A stretch of DNA of 64,000 nt from Candidatus Methanomethylophilaceae archaeon (GCA_016297775.1 JAEDGA010000004.1:1-64000); one strand, 5' to 3'. Shown: positions 25,288 through 35,123, numbered from the stretch's first letter. Numbers and translations are program-made. Notes: generated from the sequence alone by a model not told the origin.

Positions 25288-27300
25288 TCACTGTCTTCTC
25301 ATGAAGAGGAATGCACCGACACCGATCACTGCGACCGCCGCGATACCTCCGCCCACGAGGAGCATGTTGATTCCGCCGTCGCTTCCACCGTCATCACCGA
25401 CATTGACAATGGAGGAGAATGCATCGTTGGCCTCGAAGCTGTACGAGGAACAGGATGCGATCGGGATGGTGACCTTTCCGTCCGTACCGACGGTAGCGGT
25501 TCCGGTCACGAGTGTCTTATTTTCATCATCGTCGATGTGGTACACCTTCAGGACGGTTCCTGCGTCGAAGGACGAACTCATGTCGATGGTGACGCTGGTC
25601 CCGGAGGGCAGAGCTCCGCTGTGCTTGAAGGCGACGGTCACGACGGAACCCTCCTTGGTCGCAGTGTATCCGAGTTTAACGTCTCCGGTAGCACCGATGT
25701 TGTTGCCTTTGAAGTTCCACATCACGGATCCGACGGTACTGTCGTTGGAGATTTCGATGTGCACGTTGTCCTTTCCTTCGAGCTTCGTGGCGTCGAATTT
25801 GTCATCGTTGCCGAGTGAGGCGAATATCTCTTCCTCATCCTGGTCATCCAATGCATCGTAGATGGCCTCGATGGACATCTTCTTGTCCGCGAAGACGGGC
25901 ACGAGTTTCATGTCACATGTGACCATTCCGATGGCGTTGGGGCCCTCGAATTCGATCGTAAACTCACCGTCCTCGAACACGCATGCATACCATCCGATGA
26001 AGACCTTGCCTTCGGGTGCGTTCATGAAACCCTTGACGTCATCGGTCATCTCGACAGGGTTTCCGAATTTCACAGTCTTCTTCACCACTTTGGTGGGATC
26101 ATCCACGGAAAGGAGATCCGGATAGAATTCGACGGTGAACTCTTTGGATGAGATCTTGGACATTCCTATGTTCAGAACATCCGATGCGGACTGTCTGATA
26201 TCGCTGACCTCTTTGTCCGTGAGGGCGAGACCGTCATCACCGAAGATGAATCCGAAGACCTTGTTGATCGCGGGCAGGTATGTCTTAATCAGATCGGTAT
26301 TTAGCTTTCCTTCTTTGTTCTTGATCTCGTCGGGAAGTTTGGCAAGGATGTCCTTTTTTTCGTTGATTATACCTGCCACGATTTCTAGCATATCTCCATT
26401 GATCTCAGTGATTGACTTAATGCTGGAAAGAGTTCCCTCAACTGCTTCTGCACTAAAGGGGGTTTCGATTTCCTCCATTTCGTCGACATCGAAGAACATA
26501 TCGTCCATGTCTCCGAATCCGGAATTGATTCCGTTGCCCTGGATCATCGTAACGCCATCTTTTTCGAAGGATTTGGCCTCGATGTACATATTTCCGTACA
26601 TCTCATCCTTGTCGTCAACCTTGTAGTAAACATCCTCGTATGAGTCGTATCTGCTACTCTCCGACTTCATTTCGACGTATACTCCAATCTTCCCATCGAT
26701 GGATTTCAACATACCGGTTTCGTTGTCAACGGATATGCTGGCGTCGATGGCGATCCCCAGGTTGATGCTGGCGTTACCCCTAACATTCAGAGTCTTGTTC
26801 TCTTCGATCGAGTCCTTATGGTCCTCGATGTAGTCGGATATCTCCTCATCATCGGTTCCCGGAGGGACATCGATGTATTTCTCTGCCACAGTTTCATAAC
26901 TGCCGTTGAGTATCAGGGTGGCATCCACGATGCCTGTAGCTCTGTATGTGTTGACCTCATCGGTCACGGTTATGATGGATGCCGCGATACCGGCCTTGGC
27001 ATTGAAATCGAATGTGATGGAGATGTTCTTCGCATTTTCATCTGTTTTCTTTATCTCACTCTCGATGAGTCCTTTTATGTAATTATCATCAATCTTGATC
27101 AGATCAGTACCAATGGCTTCGTTCGCAATTCTGTATATGTCCGCTTTGCTGATATTGATCCACAATCCGTAGGAATCCCCTTCCTTGAGGACGGATTCAT
27201 CCTCTGCGGCAGGTTCCTCCGCGGCGGCGAATGGTACCGCGCATACGGATGCGACCATGACAGCAATTATCATTGCGGATAGCAACTTATTCGCGTTCAT
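25288..27300 (-). CDS. secreted membrane-anchored surface protein
   Basis: A 670-residue exported protein. A signal peptide (residues 1 to about 27: KLLSAMIIAVMVASVCAVPF then AAAEE) is followed by a long acidic extracellular region and a C-terminal membrane helix of about 20 residues ending FLFMRRQ. Around residues 430-470 is a segment like the bacterial repeat domain found in adhesins (KVFIGWYACVFEDGEF). The N-terminal half is more AT-rich and lysine/isoleucine-rich than neighbouring genes. It stands alone. Likely an envelope or adhesin-like protein; no enzyme motif seen. Confidence 0.8.
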   Translation of the reverse strand: MNANKLLSAMIIAVMVASVCAVPFAAAEEPAAEDESVLKEGDSYGLWINISKADIYRIANEAIGTDLIKIDDNYIKGLIESEIKKTDENAKNISITFDFNAKAGIAASIITVTDEVNTYRATGIVDATLILNGSYETVAEKYIDVPPGTDDEEISDYIEDHKDSIEENKTLNVRGNASINLGIAIDASISVDNETGMLKSIDGKIGVYVEMKSESSRYDSYEDVYYKVDDKDEMYGNMYIEAKSFEKDGVTMIQGNGINSGFGDMDDMFFDVDEMEEIETPFSAEAVEGTLSSIKSITEINGDMLEIVAGIINEKKDILAKLPDEIKNKEGKLNTDLIKTYLPAINKVFGFIFGDDGLALTDKEVSDIRQSASDVLNIGMSKISSKEFTVEFYPDLLSVDDPTKVVKKTVKFGNPVEMTDDVKGFMNAPEGKVFIGWYACVFEDGEFTIEFEGPNAIGMVTCDMKLVPVFADKKMSIEAIYDALDDQDEEEIFASLGNDDKFDATKLEGKDNVHIEISNDSTVGSVMWNFKGNNIGATGDVKLGYTATKEGSVVTVAFKHSGALPSGTSVTIDMSSSFDAGTVLKVYHIDDDENKTLVTGTATVGTDGKVTIPIASCSSYSFEANDAFSSIVNVGDDGGSDGGINMLLVGGGIAAVAVIGVGAFLFMRRQ

Positions 27301-27452
27301 GTTATCCCCTTTCGAATTCGTTTGATAATTAACACCAATTCACGATTATTTATATTTTTAGCACTATGCTACATGTTAACACACATTACGTTATTGCCTG
27401 TATTCTATATCGGACGGCGTGTTTTATTAGTTCGGTCCCCTATAACCGCATC

Positions 27453-27842
27453 ATGCATGAGGTCTCTGTGATCTCCAATATGGTGGATGCGATCCTCCGC
27501 GAATTGGATAATTATAATGTAGAGAAGGTCGAGACGGTGAACATACTCATCGGTGACCTTACCAGCCTGGGGGACGAACAGTTGGAGTTCGCATACGAGA
27601 TCGTCACGAGAGGCACGGTCCTGGAGGGATCCGAGATCGTGATAGAACATGAGAGGGTCGCAGTGAAGTGCAAGGAATGCGGTTACGAAGGTCCGGCGGA
27701 GAACCTGGAATCCGATTTCTTCGACCATTCGATACCGGTTATTGCATGTCCTAAATGCGGAGGCGGTGTGGATATCACCGCCGGTCAGGCATGCCGCGTA
27801 CGCGACCTCAGCATCGTGGAGGCGGAACAATGTACAAACTAA
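27453..27842 (+). CDS. hypA: hydrogenase nickel-insertion protein HypA
   Basis: A 129-residue nickel chaperone for NiFe-hydrogenase maturation. The N-terminal MHE (His2 binds Ni) and a zinc site CKEC ... CPKC (residues about 72-112) are present. Length is typical. The upstream open frame is ignored because MHE must be N-terminal. It overlaps hypD by 13 bases. Confidence 0.96.
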   Translation: MHEVSVISNMVDAILRELDNYNVEKVETVNILIGDLTSLGDEQLEFAYEIVTRGTVLEGSEIVIEHERVAVKCKECGYEGPAENLESDFFDHSIPVIACPKCGGGVDITAGQACRVRDLSIVEAEQCTN

Positions 27843-28909
27843 GAGATGAGGCCACGGCATCCAAGATCCTGTCCAAGATCAAGGCCATGGATGTAGATTA
27901 CAGATTCATGCACGTATGCGGTACGCATCAGGATACGATGGTCAGATTCGGCCTCGATACCATGCTCAGGGACGTGGGTGTGGAGATCAAACAGGGGCCG
28001 GGCTGTCCCGTCTGCGTGACCACCAGCAAGGAGATCGCCGACGCGATCACGATGGCAAGATCCGGCATCACCATCTGTGCCTTCGGAGACATGATGAGGG
28101 TCCCCACCACCATCGGTACGCTCAACGATGCCAAGGCCGACGGTTGCGATGTCAGGATCGTCTACTCCATCGAGGATGCGGTGAGGATGGCAAGGGAACA
28201 GGATAAACCGCTGGTGTTCGTCTCCGTCGGTTTCGAGACCACCGCACCATCCACCGCAGTACCGTTGCAGCACGAGCTTCCGGAGAATTTCAGTATCTAC
28301 AGTTGCCACAGGATCTGTCCGCCGATCCTCGAGGCCATATTCACCATGGGCGAGACGAAGGTTCAGGGGCTCATCGATCCCGGACATGTCGCCGTCATAA
28401 CCGGATACAGCATCTTCGAACCTCTCGCAAAGGACTGGAACATGCCCCAGGTCATCTCCGGATTCGAACCTCTGGATATGCTGATGAGCGTGTACATGCT
28501 GTGCAAACAGGTCAAGGAGGGACGTGCGGAGGTGGAGAACGAGTATACCCGTCTCGTCAAGCCCGAAGGGAACCTGAAGGCAAGGAAGCTCATCGAGGAC
28601 ACATTCGTCCCCGTAGATCGTGCATGGAGAGGGTTCCCGGTGATCAAGAAGAGCGCTCTGGCACTTAAGGATAGGTATGCATACTGCGATGCCACCAAGG
28701 TGCACGAGGATATTCTCGCCAAAACCCCCGAGGTGGAGCCCGAGGCCAAGGGATGCAGATGCGGAGACGTTCTGAGGGGGCTCATCGATTCGGAGCAGTG
28801 CCCCATGTTCGGCAAGGCATGCAAGCCAATGAGCCCCATGGGCCCGTGCATGGTGTCCCAGGAGGGAGGATGTAACATCGCATTCCGCTTCTCCGGAAAG
28901 AGGGTGTGA
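27830..28909 (+). CDS. hypD: hydrogenase maturation factor HypD
   Basis: A 359-residue scaffold that, with HypC, builds the Fe(CN)2CO unit of NiFe hydrogenases. Motifs: CGTHQDT near residue 25, GPGCPVCVT near 55, GFETTAPSTA near 135, and C-terminal cysteines (CRCGDV, CPMFGKAC, CMVSQEGGC) for the [4Fe-4S] cluster. A Shine-Dalgarno GGAGGCGG precedes the ATG inside hypA. HypB, C, E and F are not in the window. Confidence 0.97.
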   Translation: MYKLRDEATASKILSKIKAMDVDYRFMHVCGTHQDTMVRFGLDTMLRDVGVEIKQGPGCPVCVTTSKEIADAITMARSGITICAFGDMMRVPTTIGTLNDAKADGCDVRIVYSIEDAVRMAREQDKPLVFVSVGFETTAPSTAVPLQHELPENFSIYSCHRICPPILEAIFTMGETKVQGLIDPGHVAVITGYSIFEPLAKDWNMPQVISGFEPLDMLMSVYMLCKQVKEGRAEVENEYTRLVKPEGNLKARKLIEDTFVPVDRAWRGFPVIKKSALALKDRYAYCDATKVHEDILAKTPEVEPEAKGCRCGDVLRGLIDSEQCPMFGKACKPMSPMGPCMVSQEGGCNIAFRFSGKRV

Positions 28910-28913
28910 CCCA

Positions 28914-29492
28914 ATGACCGGCGACATCCCTGTCATGAACGGTGGTTGTTCCTGTTCCGGATCCGCACAGCCCGTCGGATACAAGAAGAATGAAGGCGAG
29001 AGGTACGTCCTGGTCATCACTAACGATTCCACGGTATTCACCACCAGGAGGTGGGTCAGCGCGGAGGAGATGTTCGCAGGAAGGATGACGGAGGTCAAGA
29101 ACCTGGTCTCATCCCTCTCCGAGGTATCCTCCGTATCGTTCGGTATCATATCGGGAAAATACGGTTTCATCCCGTCCAATTACGTTGTGATGCCTTACGA
29201 CAACGTTCCCGAGTGCAAGGAGGATTACGAGGAACTGCAGGAGCGTACGGATTATGCGGGAAAGATAGAGTTCGTCACCCGCGGATTCTTCGATCGCATA
29301 GTGGTGTGCGTTCCCAAGGACATGTTCGCCTTGATAAAGGACTCCCTCCCGGACGATAAAGTCATAGCGGTGACCAACCCCTGTTATGAGGAGGAATGTT
29401 CCAGGCGCGGATGGACCTACCTCCACCGTAACGGTGCGAGGGTGGGTAACGAGAATGCGAAGAGGATCAGAGAGATAGTGGAATCCCTCTGA
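28914..29492 (+). CDS. unknown protein in hypA-hypD operon
   Basis: A 192-residue protein four bases after hypD. The N-terminus has closely spaced cysteines (NGGCSCSG). A central stretch, FGIISGKYGFIPSNYVVMPY, and a later NPCYEEECSRRGW are conserved-looking; the first resembles DUF6884-type proteins, a weak call from memory. The final cysteines could bind metal. Placement suggests a hydrogenase-maturation link, which is untested. Confidence 0.65.
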   Translation: MTGDIPVMNGGCSCSGSAQPVGYKKNEGERYVLVITNDSTVFTTRRWVSAEEMFAGRMTEVKNLVSSLSEVSSVSFGIISGKYGFIPSNYVVMPYDNVPECKEDYEELQERTDYAGKIEFVTRGFFDRIVVCVPKDMFALIKDSLPDDKVIAVTNPCYEEECSRRGWTYLHRNGARVGNENAKRIREIVESL

Positions 29493-29493
29493 T

Positions 29494-30159
29494 TCACTTC
29501 CTTTTCATCTTCTTTATCATCGTTTTTGTGTCCGCATCAACCCGATACGATTCGGTGATCTTCTGCAGGGTCTTGTTGAACGTGAAGTCATCCAGGTCAC
29601 AGTCCTTCAGAGCGGATAGTGTTTTTTCCGGGAACTTCAGGAAGCATTCCGCCAATCCCCATGCCACTCCCATCTTCAGATAGTATCCGTCGTGTCTCAC
29701 GCGCATGAATTCCTCGATGATGCGGTCGATGTGCTCCTCGTCCATCAATCTCATCATGGTGACGACGGCGAACCTCTTCTCGAACTCACCCGGCCTGTCG
29801 ATGTATTCCAGTGCCAGATCCCACAGTGCGCATCTGTCCTTCTTCTTTCTGATGATTAATGAATCGCATACGGCCCAGTTGTCGATCAGCGGTATGTGCT
29901 CCCTGAGATACGACATACGTTCCTCCGTATCCATGGGGGCATCCGCCAACACCATCCCGCGGAGCAGCTTCTCCTCCTGCATGTATGGTCCGGGTTCGTC
30001 GAGGAAGGATCTCCAATCCCCTTTCACAATCTCCTTCGCCATACCTCTGAGTACGGGCATCCGCACACCGATGATGGAATCGCATCCCGGAGTCAGATTC
30101 GCGTTGAATTCGCGGTACCTCTCATCGGCTTCTGCATACAGCCTGTCTCTGATCTTCAT
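29494..30159 (-). CDS. AlkD-like DNA alkylation repair protein
   Basis: A 221-residue helical protein of the AlkD HEAT-like family. Signatures: GVRMPVLRGMAKEI, LLRGMVLADAP, IDNWAVCDSL and GVAWGLAECFLKFPE. Such proteins excise alkylated bases without flipping them. It is convergent with the hypA-hypD operon, with one base between stops. DNA glycosylase activity is inferred from the family. Confidence 0.85.
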   Translation of the reverse strand: MKIRDRLYAEADERYREFNANLTPGCDSIIGVRMPVLRGMAKEIVKGDWRSFLDEPGPYMQEEKLLRGMVLADAPMDTEERMSYLREHIPLIDNWAVCDSLIIRKKKDRCALWDLALEYIDRPGEFEKRFAVVTMMRLMDEEHIDRIIEEFMRVRHDGYYLKMGVAWGLAECFLKFPEKTLSALKDCDLDDFTFNKTLQKITESYRVDADTKTMIKKMKRK

Positions 30160-30212
30160 ACATGGTGCATATCGTGTGAAGGATAATATCCTTTGACATG
30201 CTGTCGGTATCG

Positions 30213-31121
30213 ATGATAATATGTGCCAGCAGGCGGACCGATATCTGTGCGTTCCATTCGGAATGGTTCATGGGGCGTATACGTGCGGGATACGCGCTGG
30301 TACGAAATCCGGCATACCGCGGACTGGTCACCAAGGTACCGTTGGATCCAATCAGTGTGGATCATATCGATTTCATCACCAAGGACGCTTCCCCCATGCT
30401 GGAACATCTGTGTTCCCTGCATTCGGATTATTCTCTGTCCTTCCAATACACCATCACGCCTTACGGGAAGGACCTGGAACCCAACGTTCCGTCCGTAGAG
30501 GATTCCGTATCGGTATTCAACAGGGTCTCCGACATCATAGGCGGCGATCGTATGCTGTGGAGATACGACCCGATCATCATCACCGACAGGTATGACGTAT
30601 CCCGGCATCTGTCGGATTTCGAGAGGATGTGCTCCCTGCTGGAGGGTCATACGGGAAGATGCGTGACATCCTTCGTGAAAAGATATGCAAAGACGGAGGA
30701 TGCCATGTGCGCACACGGTATGACCGAACCGGATCCGATGACCAAGGGTCACATGATGACGGAACTGTCTCGGATCGCCCGTGATCACGGGATGGTGTTG
30801 TCACATTGCTGTCCGGAAGGCGGTACCGTGGGATCGCCGTGTCTGGATCCTGAGGATCTCAGAAGATGGGGCGTCCCGTACACCATGCCGTCCGTACCCA
30901 ACCGTGACGGGTGCAGATGCGCATATTCCATGGATATAGGGGAATACGACACGTGCATGCATGATTGCGCATACTGTTACGCGAACGGTCCCGACAGGAC
31001 ATCCCGCCGGAGGAGGATCTATTCCAAAGGATCGGAGATGCTGTACGGGGAGCTGAAGGACGAGGATGTGCTGAAGGATATGACGACATCCGTCCAGACA
31101 CGTCTGTTCCGATGGGGCTGA
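30213..31121 (+). CDS. DUF1848 family protein with Cys-rich C-terminus
   Basis: About 302 residues. It begins MIICASRRTDI, the family hallmark, and has WRYDPII in the centre. The C-terminal region CRCAYSMDIGEYDTC then CAYCYA carries cysteines in a radical-SAM-like CxxxCxxC arrangement (CMHDCAYC). The ATG chosen sits about 27 bases after TATA-like GATAATAT; an ATG 15 bases earlier is possible. Biochemical role unknown. Confidence 0.8.
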   Translation: MIICASRRTDICAFHSEWFMGRIRAGYALVRNPAYRGLVTKVPLDPISVDHIDFITKDASPMLEHLCSLHSDYSLSFQYTITPYGKDLEPNVPSVEDSVSVFNRVSDIIGGDRMLWRYDPIIITDRYDVSRHLSDFERMCSLLEGHTGRCVTSFVKRYAKTEDAMCAHGMTEPDPMTKGHMMTELSRIARDHGMVLSHCCPEGGTVGSPCLDPEDLRRWGVPYTMPSVPNRDGCRCAYSMDIGEYDTCMHDCAYCYANGPDRTSRRRRIYSKGSEMLYGELKDEDVLKDMTTSVQTRLFRWG

Positions 31122-31218
31122 ATGTGGCATCGCATGACCTGATATGATATACGGCAAATCATCCGTCCTTTCTTCTGGTTGTCGAAGATTCATATATCGA
31201 CAAGCCTTCCCCGGCATC

Positions 31219-32187
31219 ATGTCTCTGAAAGGGTTACTGTGCAGCAGTGCATTCATGATGAGCTTCGCGGTCATCATCTCGCTCATAACCAATTTCACCG
31301 GGATATTCCCCGGAGATGTCCTGAATGCACCCCTCCGTTCCAATATCACGATATTGTGTTTGGCAGTCATGCTCACGTTGTCCTTCTCCAGGATACCTTA
31401 CAACGATCTCAATCCGATAGAACATTCCTCGTCCGTCATCAGGGCGATCGTCCTCGGACTCGTGGTGGCATCCATCGTCCCTCTTGCAGGATATTTCATC
31501 CTCGCCGGGACCGAATGGGCCGATTACGCCAAAGGTCTCGTGTTCATCGCCGCCACACCATTCGCGGCATCGGTAGGGCCTTTGTCATACATCCTCAGAG
31601 GCGATTTCCAACATGCGCTAAGGTCCACGGTCATCATCTACATCCTTGCCCTGGCATGGATACCTGCGATAATCTGGATCTGTCTCGGGGAATCCGTGGA
31701 CATGATGAATGTGTTCATCACCGTATTGGAGATCATCGGACTCCCGTTGATCCTCTCGAGGCTATTGACCGGATTGGACATCCCCAAGGATGTCATGAGC
31801 ATCGTACTCAACTGCATAATCACATTCCTTGTGTGGCTCTCGGTCAGTTCCGCGGATTTCCAGTCCGCGGGATGGTTCATCATGACGGTGTTCTTGATCG
31901 TTGCGGGACTCAGGACATTCTTCATGGGTAACGTGGTGGAGACATGCGAACGTTCCGCAGGCATACACTGGACCCAGAGGGTCACCGACATATTGATGGT
32001 GACATACAAGAACAAAGGTATCGCGTTGGCACTCTGTGCCGCCGTGCTCGTGGGGCCGATGATCCCCAAGGCAATGGTGGCCATCGCGGCATCCATCATA
32101 GTGGATGTTTGCTGGGTGGCGTTCATGGACGGTTACCTGTTCTCCCCCAAGAGGATGGACAGGGAACTCGGTACCGAAAAGGTGTGA
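31219..32187 (+). CDS. BASS-like sodium-coupled transporter (bile-acid symporter superfamily)
   Basis: A 322-residue integral membrane protein with about nine or ten hydrophobic segments. AATPFAASVGPLSYILRGD is close to the conserved core of the BASS superfamily. The frame opens 75 bases upstream, but MSLKGLL follows the expected membrane start. It begins the operon with UbiA and UbiE, five bases before the UbiA gene. Substrate not readable. Confidence 0.7.
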   Translation: MSLKGLLCSSAFMMSFAVIISLITNFTGIFPGDVLNAPLRSNITILCLAVMLTLSFSRIPYNDLNPIEHSSSVIRAIVLGLVVASIVPLAGYFILAGTEWADYAKGLVFIAATPFAASVGPLSYILRGDFQHALRSTVIIYILALAWIPAIIWICLGESVDMMNVFITVLEIIGLPLILSRLLTGLDIPKDVMSIVLNCIITFLVWLSVSSADFQSAGWFIMTVFLIVAGLRTFFMGNVVETCERSAGIHWTQRVTDILMVTYKNKGIALALCAAVLVGPMIPKAMVAIAASIIVDVCWVAFMDGYLFSPKRMDRELGTEKV

Positions 32188-32191
32188 GAAC

Positions 32192-33106
32192 ATGGCAGAC
32201 GTACGTCCCGTCACCGCAGGTTGGTTCAACGCCTTCCGTCCGTGGACGCTCCACGGTGCGATAGTACCGGTGGTGCTCGGAGGCGTATGGGCACATCTGA
32301 ACGGATCGGACGAATGGTTCCTGTTCGCGTTGGCACTCATAGGCGGGGTGCTTCTGCAGTCCGCATGCAACCTTCTCAATACCTATGGGGATTACGAATC
32401 CGGACTGGACACCGAGGAGAACCATTCCCGTTCCCCGGAGCTGGTATCCGGCAGACTGAGGCCGAAAGATGTACTGCACATGGGCATGGTGTGCATAGGC
32501 ATCACCATGTGTCTGGGTCTGGTCATGATCCTCATGACCGGATGGGGCATACTGCTGTTCGGACTGGCCGGTATAGCCGCGGCGGGGATGTACACCGTCG
32601 GACTGAAGTACAAGTACATAGGTCTGGGTCTCCCGTCGGTGTTCGTATCCATGGGCCTTCTGATGCCCTTGGGCACATACTATCTGATGACCGGGGGATT
32701 CTCATGGGACCTCCTTATGGTCAGCATCCCCAATGCGCTGATGATCACCGCCGTGCTCGGCGGGAACGAGCTCAGGGACTATGTCTCCGACAAGGAGGCG
32801 GGTGTCAAGACCATGACCATAAGGATCGGTTACGACCGTTCCATGTTCCTTTACAGGGCGATGAACACCCTGCCGTTCATCATCGTCCCCGCACTCATCA
32901 TAGCTGGCATCCTGCCCATACACACCATGCTGGTGTTCCTGGCACTGCGTCAGTGGTATGACATGTACAGGAATTCCGAGACCGCATCCGGGGATCCGAG
33001 ATCAGGATTCATGATGGTCCCGCTGGCATTCAAACTGAACTGGGTATTTGGACTGTTTTTAATAGTGGGCATACTATTGGGTTCAATATTCCCGATAGGA
33101 TCATGA
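32192..33106 (+). CDS. UbiA-family prenyltransferase (MenA-like)
   Basis: A 304-residue membrane prenyltransferase. The two Asp-rich motifs are NTYGDYESGLD near residue 62 and NELRDYVSDKEAG near residue 193, with about eight membrane helices. The overall layout is MenA-like (prenyl transfer to a naphthoate-type ring). The UbiE-type methyltransferase follows by four bases. Together they could make a lipid-soluble electron carrier. The aromatic substrate is unknown. Confidence 0.87.
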   Translation: MADVRPVTAGWFNAFRPWTLHGAIVPVVLGGVWAHLNGSDEWFLFALALIGGVLLQSACNLLNTYGDYESGLDTEENHSRSPELVSGRLRPKDVLHMGMVCIGITMCLGLVMILMTGWGILLFGLAGIAAAGMYTVGLKYKYIGLGLPSVFVSMGLLMPLGTYYLMTGGFSWDLLMVSIPNALMITAVLGGNELRDYVSDKEAGVKTMTIRIGYDRSMFLYRAMNTLPFIIVPALIIAGILPIHTMLVFLALRQWYDMYRNSETASGDPRSGFMMVPLAFKLNWVFGLFLIVGILLGSIFPIGS

Positions 33107-33110
33107 TATC

Positions 33111-33881
33111 ATGGCCGACGAAGACAGAATCGAAGAACTCAAAGGCAACCAGTTCGAAGGTAAGGAGACCTACGTCAAGGACGTCTTCGAGGAGATCGCA
33201 GAGTACTACGACAAGATGAACGGCATCATGTCCATAGGCATGGTCAAGGGGTGGCACAAGTTCATGTTCAAGAAGGCGGGCGACATCACCGGGGCCAAGG
33301 TCTGCGATGTCGGCTGCGGTACCGGCGAGATAGCATTCATGGCGGCCGAGAGGGTCGGTCCGGAAGGGGAGGTCATAGGTGTGGACCTCACACCCGGCAT
33401 GCTCAGGATGGCGAAGAAGAAGATGGAGACAATGGACCTTCCCAAGAAGGTGGATTTCCGTCAGGGTGACGCACTCGCCATGGAGTTCGATGACAACACT
33501 TTCGATCTGGTCACATCCGGTTACATGCTCAGGAACGTCACCGACATCCAGAAGGCGGTGGATGAGATGTACAGGGTGCTGAAGCCAGGCAAGAAGGTGG
33601 TAGTCGCCGAGCTCTCCAAGCCCAAGAACCCCATCCTCAGGTTCGGATACAACATCTACGTGTTTCACATCGTGCCGATGTTCGGAAGGAGATTCGATAA
33701 GGGCAAGAAGATCGACGGGAAGCAGCCCGCATACGACTGGCTGACCTCCTCCCTGGAAGGTTTCCCCCACGGCAACGACATGGTGGCCATCTTCAAGAAG
33801 GCAGGATTCTCCGACGCCAGGTTCTACAGCAAGTCCATGGGCGCCGTGAACATCTACGTTGGAACGAAACCCTCAGAGTGA
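33111..33881 (+). CDS. ubiE: UbiE/MenG-type methyltransferase
   Basis: A 256-residue SAM-dependent methyltransferase. The SAM loop DVGCGTGE is at residues 66-73, followed by GVDLTPGML, QGDALAMEF, and the UbiE-type pattern YMLRNVTD and SSLEGFPHGNDMV near the end. Such enzymes methylate a prenylated quinone ring. Placed after the UbiA gene in one operon. Its end overlaps the convergent transporter gene by nine bases. An archaeal UbiE may act on another lipid; not proven. Confidence 0.88.
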   Translation: MADEDRIEELKGNQFEGKETYVKDVFEEIAEYYDKMNGIMSIGMVKGWHKFMFKKAGDITGAKVCDVGCGTGEIAFMAAERVGPEGEVIGVDLTPGMLRMAKKKMETMDLPKKVDFRQGDALAMEFDDNTFDLVTSGYMLRNVTDIQKAVDEMYRVLKPGKKVVVAELSKPKNPILRFGYNIYVFHIVPMFGRRFDKGKKIDGKQPAYDWLTSSLEGFPHGNDMVAIFKKAGFSDARFYSKSMGAVNIYVGTKPSE

Positions 33882-35123
33882 TAGGATAAGCATCACGTAC
33901 ATTACCGCGAAGGTGGCTGCCGATACCGGTATGCCCACCTTCAGGTATCTGCGGAAATCTATCCTTATCCCTTCTTTTTCAGCCTCCTCGGACACTATCA
34001 CGTTCGCGGCCGCACCGATCATCGTCAGATTGCCGGCAAGCGTGGACGATGCTGACAGGACCAGCCACATGGCCGGTGTCGCGTTGGTCATCATGTCACC
34101 GATCAATATCACGGATGGGACGTTACTTATCAGGTTGGAGAGGATCACCGAGAATAGTGCCAGCTCTCCGGCGGACGGGTTCCCGTCGGAGAATCCCGGG
34201 AACACGGATGCGATCGTATCCACCAATCCGGACGATACGGCACCCGCCATCACGATGAACAGTCCTATGAAGAAGAGCAGTACGCTCCAGTCCACCCTTC
34301 TCACGACCTCGGCACCCTTCTTCAGACCTCCGAACGATGCGGTAAGAAGACCCAGAGCGCCGCCGATGAGCGCTATGCGGGCGATGCTGATGCCCACCAC
34401 TCCGGACAGGGAGAACGCCAGGACGGTACATACCGCGATGGATATCGTCACCACGAGCGGGATACGTTCGATCGTACGTACAGATACCGTGTCCTTACGT
34501 TCTATCCTCAGACCGTTCCTGAATATCAGAAGCATCATCGTTATGGCCGCGACCAGGCACAAGGCGGCCATCGGTGCGAGTTCCATACTGAACTCCATGA
34601 ATCCGATCCCGGCATGTGTGGCTATGTAGGCGTTCTGCGGATTGCCCACCACGGTGGCACAGCTTCCGATGTTGGCTGATATGAACACTCCGGTCAGGTA
34701 AGGTATCGGATCGGTCCCGAGTGATCTGCAACATCTGATCACCGCAGGCGTGAGTATCAGCACGACAGCATCGTTGAGCATCAAAGCCGACAGCACCGCG
34801 GAGAGGATCATCACCCTGACCAGGAATCTGCGCCCGTCCTTCACACGTTTGACGAGAATATCGGCAACGATCTCGAAGAACCCGCAGGATTCCAGGGCGC
34901 CCACAAGGAGCATCATTCCCAGCAATAGAAGGAGCACGTCGGTGTTCAGGGAGTCCAGGGCATCCGTGAAGGATACGATCCCCAACAACAGCATCGCGGC
35001 CCCGCCGAACAATGCGGCCGTATGCATCCCGATCTCGATCCCGGGGAGACGTCTCAGCGATATCGCCGCATACGTCACTATGAAGATCACTGCCGCGACA
35101 ATCAATTCAGGGGACATCGACAC
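33873..35123 (-). CDS. ArsB/NhaD-type ion transporter
   Basis: A 416-residue membrane protein with about ten to twelve helices. The conserved family pieces MLNDAVVLILTPAV and GNPQNAYIATHAG are present, as in ArsB, NhaD and the related SLC13 carriers. The ion (arsenite, sodium or a dicarboxylate) cannot be read. It stands alone, convergent with the UbiE gene. Confidence 0.82.
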   Translation of the reverse strand: MSMSPELIVAAVIFIVTYAAISLRRLPGIEIGMHTAALFGGAAMLLLGIVSFTDALDSLNTDVLLLLLGMMLLVGALESCGFFEIVADILVKRVKDGRRFLVRVMILSAVLSALMLNDAVVLILTPAVIRCCRSLGTDPIPYLTGVFISANIGSCATVVGNPQNAYIATHAGIGFMEFSMELAPMAALCLVAAITMMLLIFRNGLRIERKDTVSVRTIERIPLVVTISIAVCTVLAFSLSGVVGISIARIALIGGALGLLTASFGGLKKGAEVVRRVDWSVLLFFIGLFIVMAGAVSSGLVDTIASVFPGFSDGNPSAGELALFSVILSNLISNVPSVILIGDMMTNATPAMWLVLSASSTLAGNLTMIGAAANVIVSEEAEKEGIRIDFRRYLKVGIPVSAATFAVMYVMLILSL

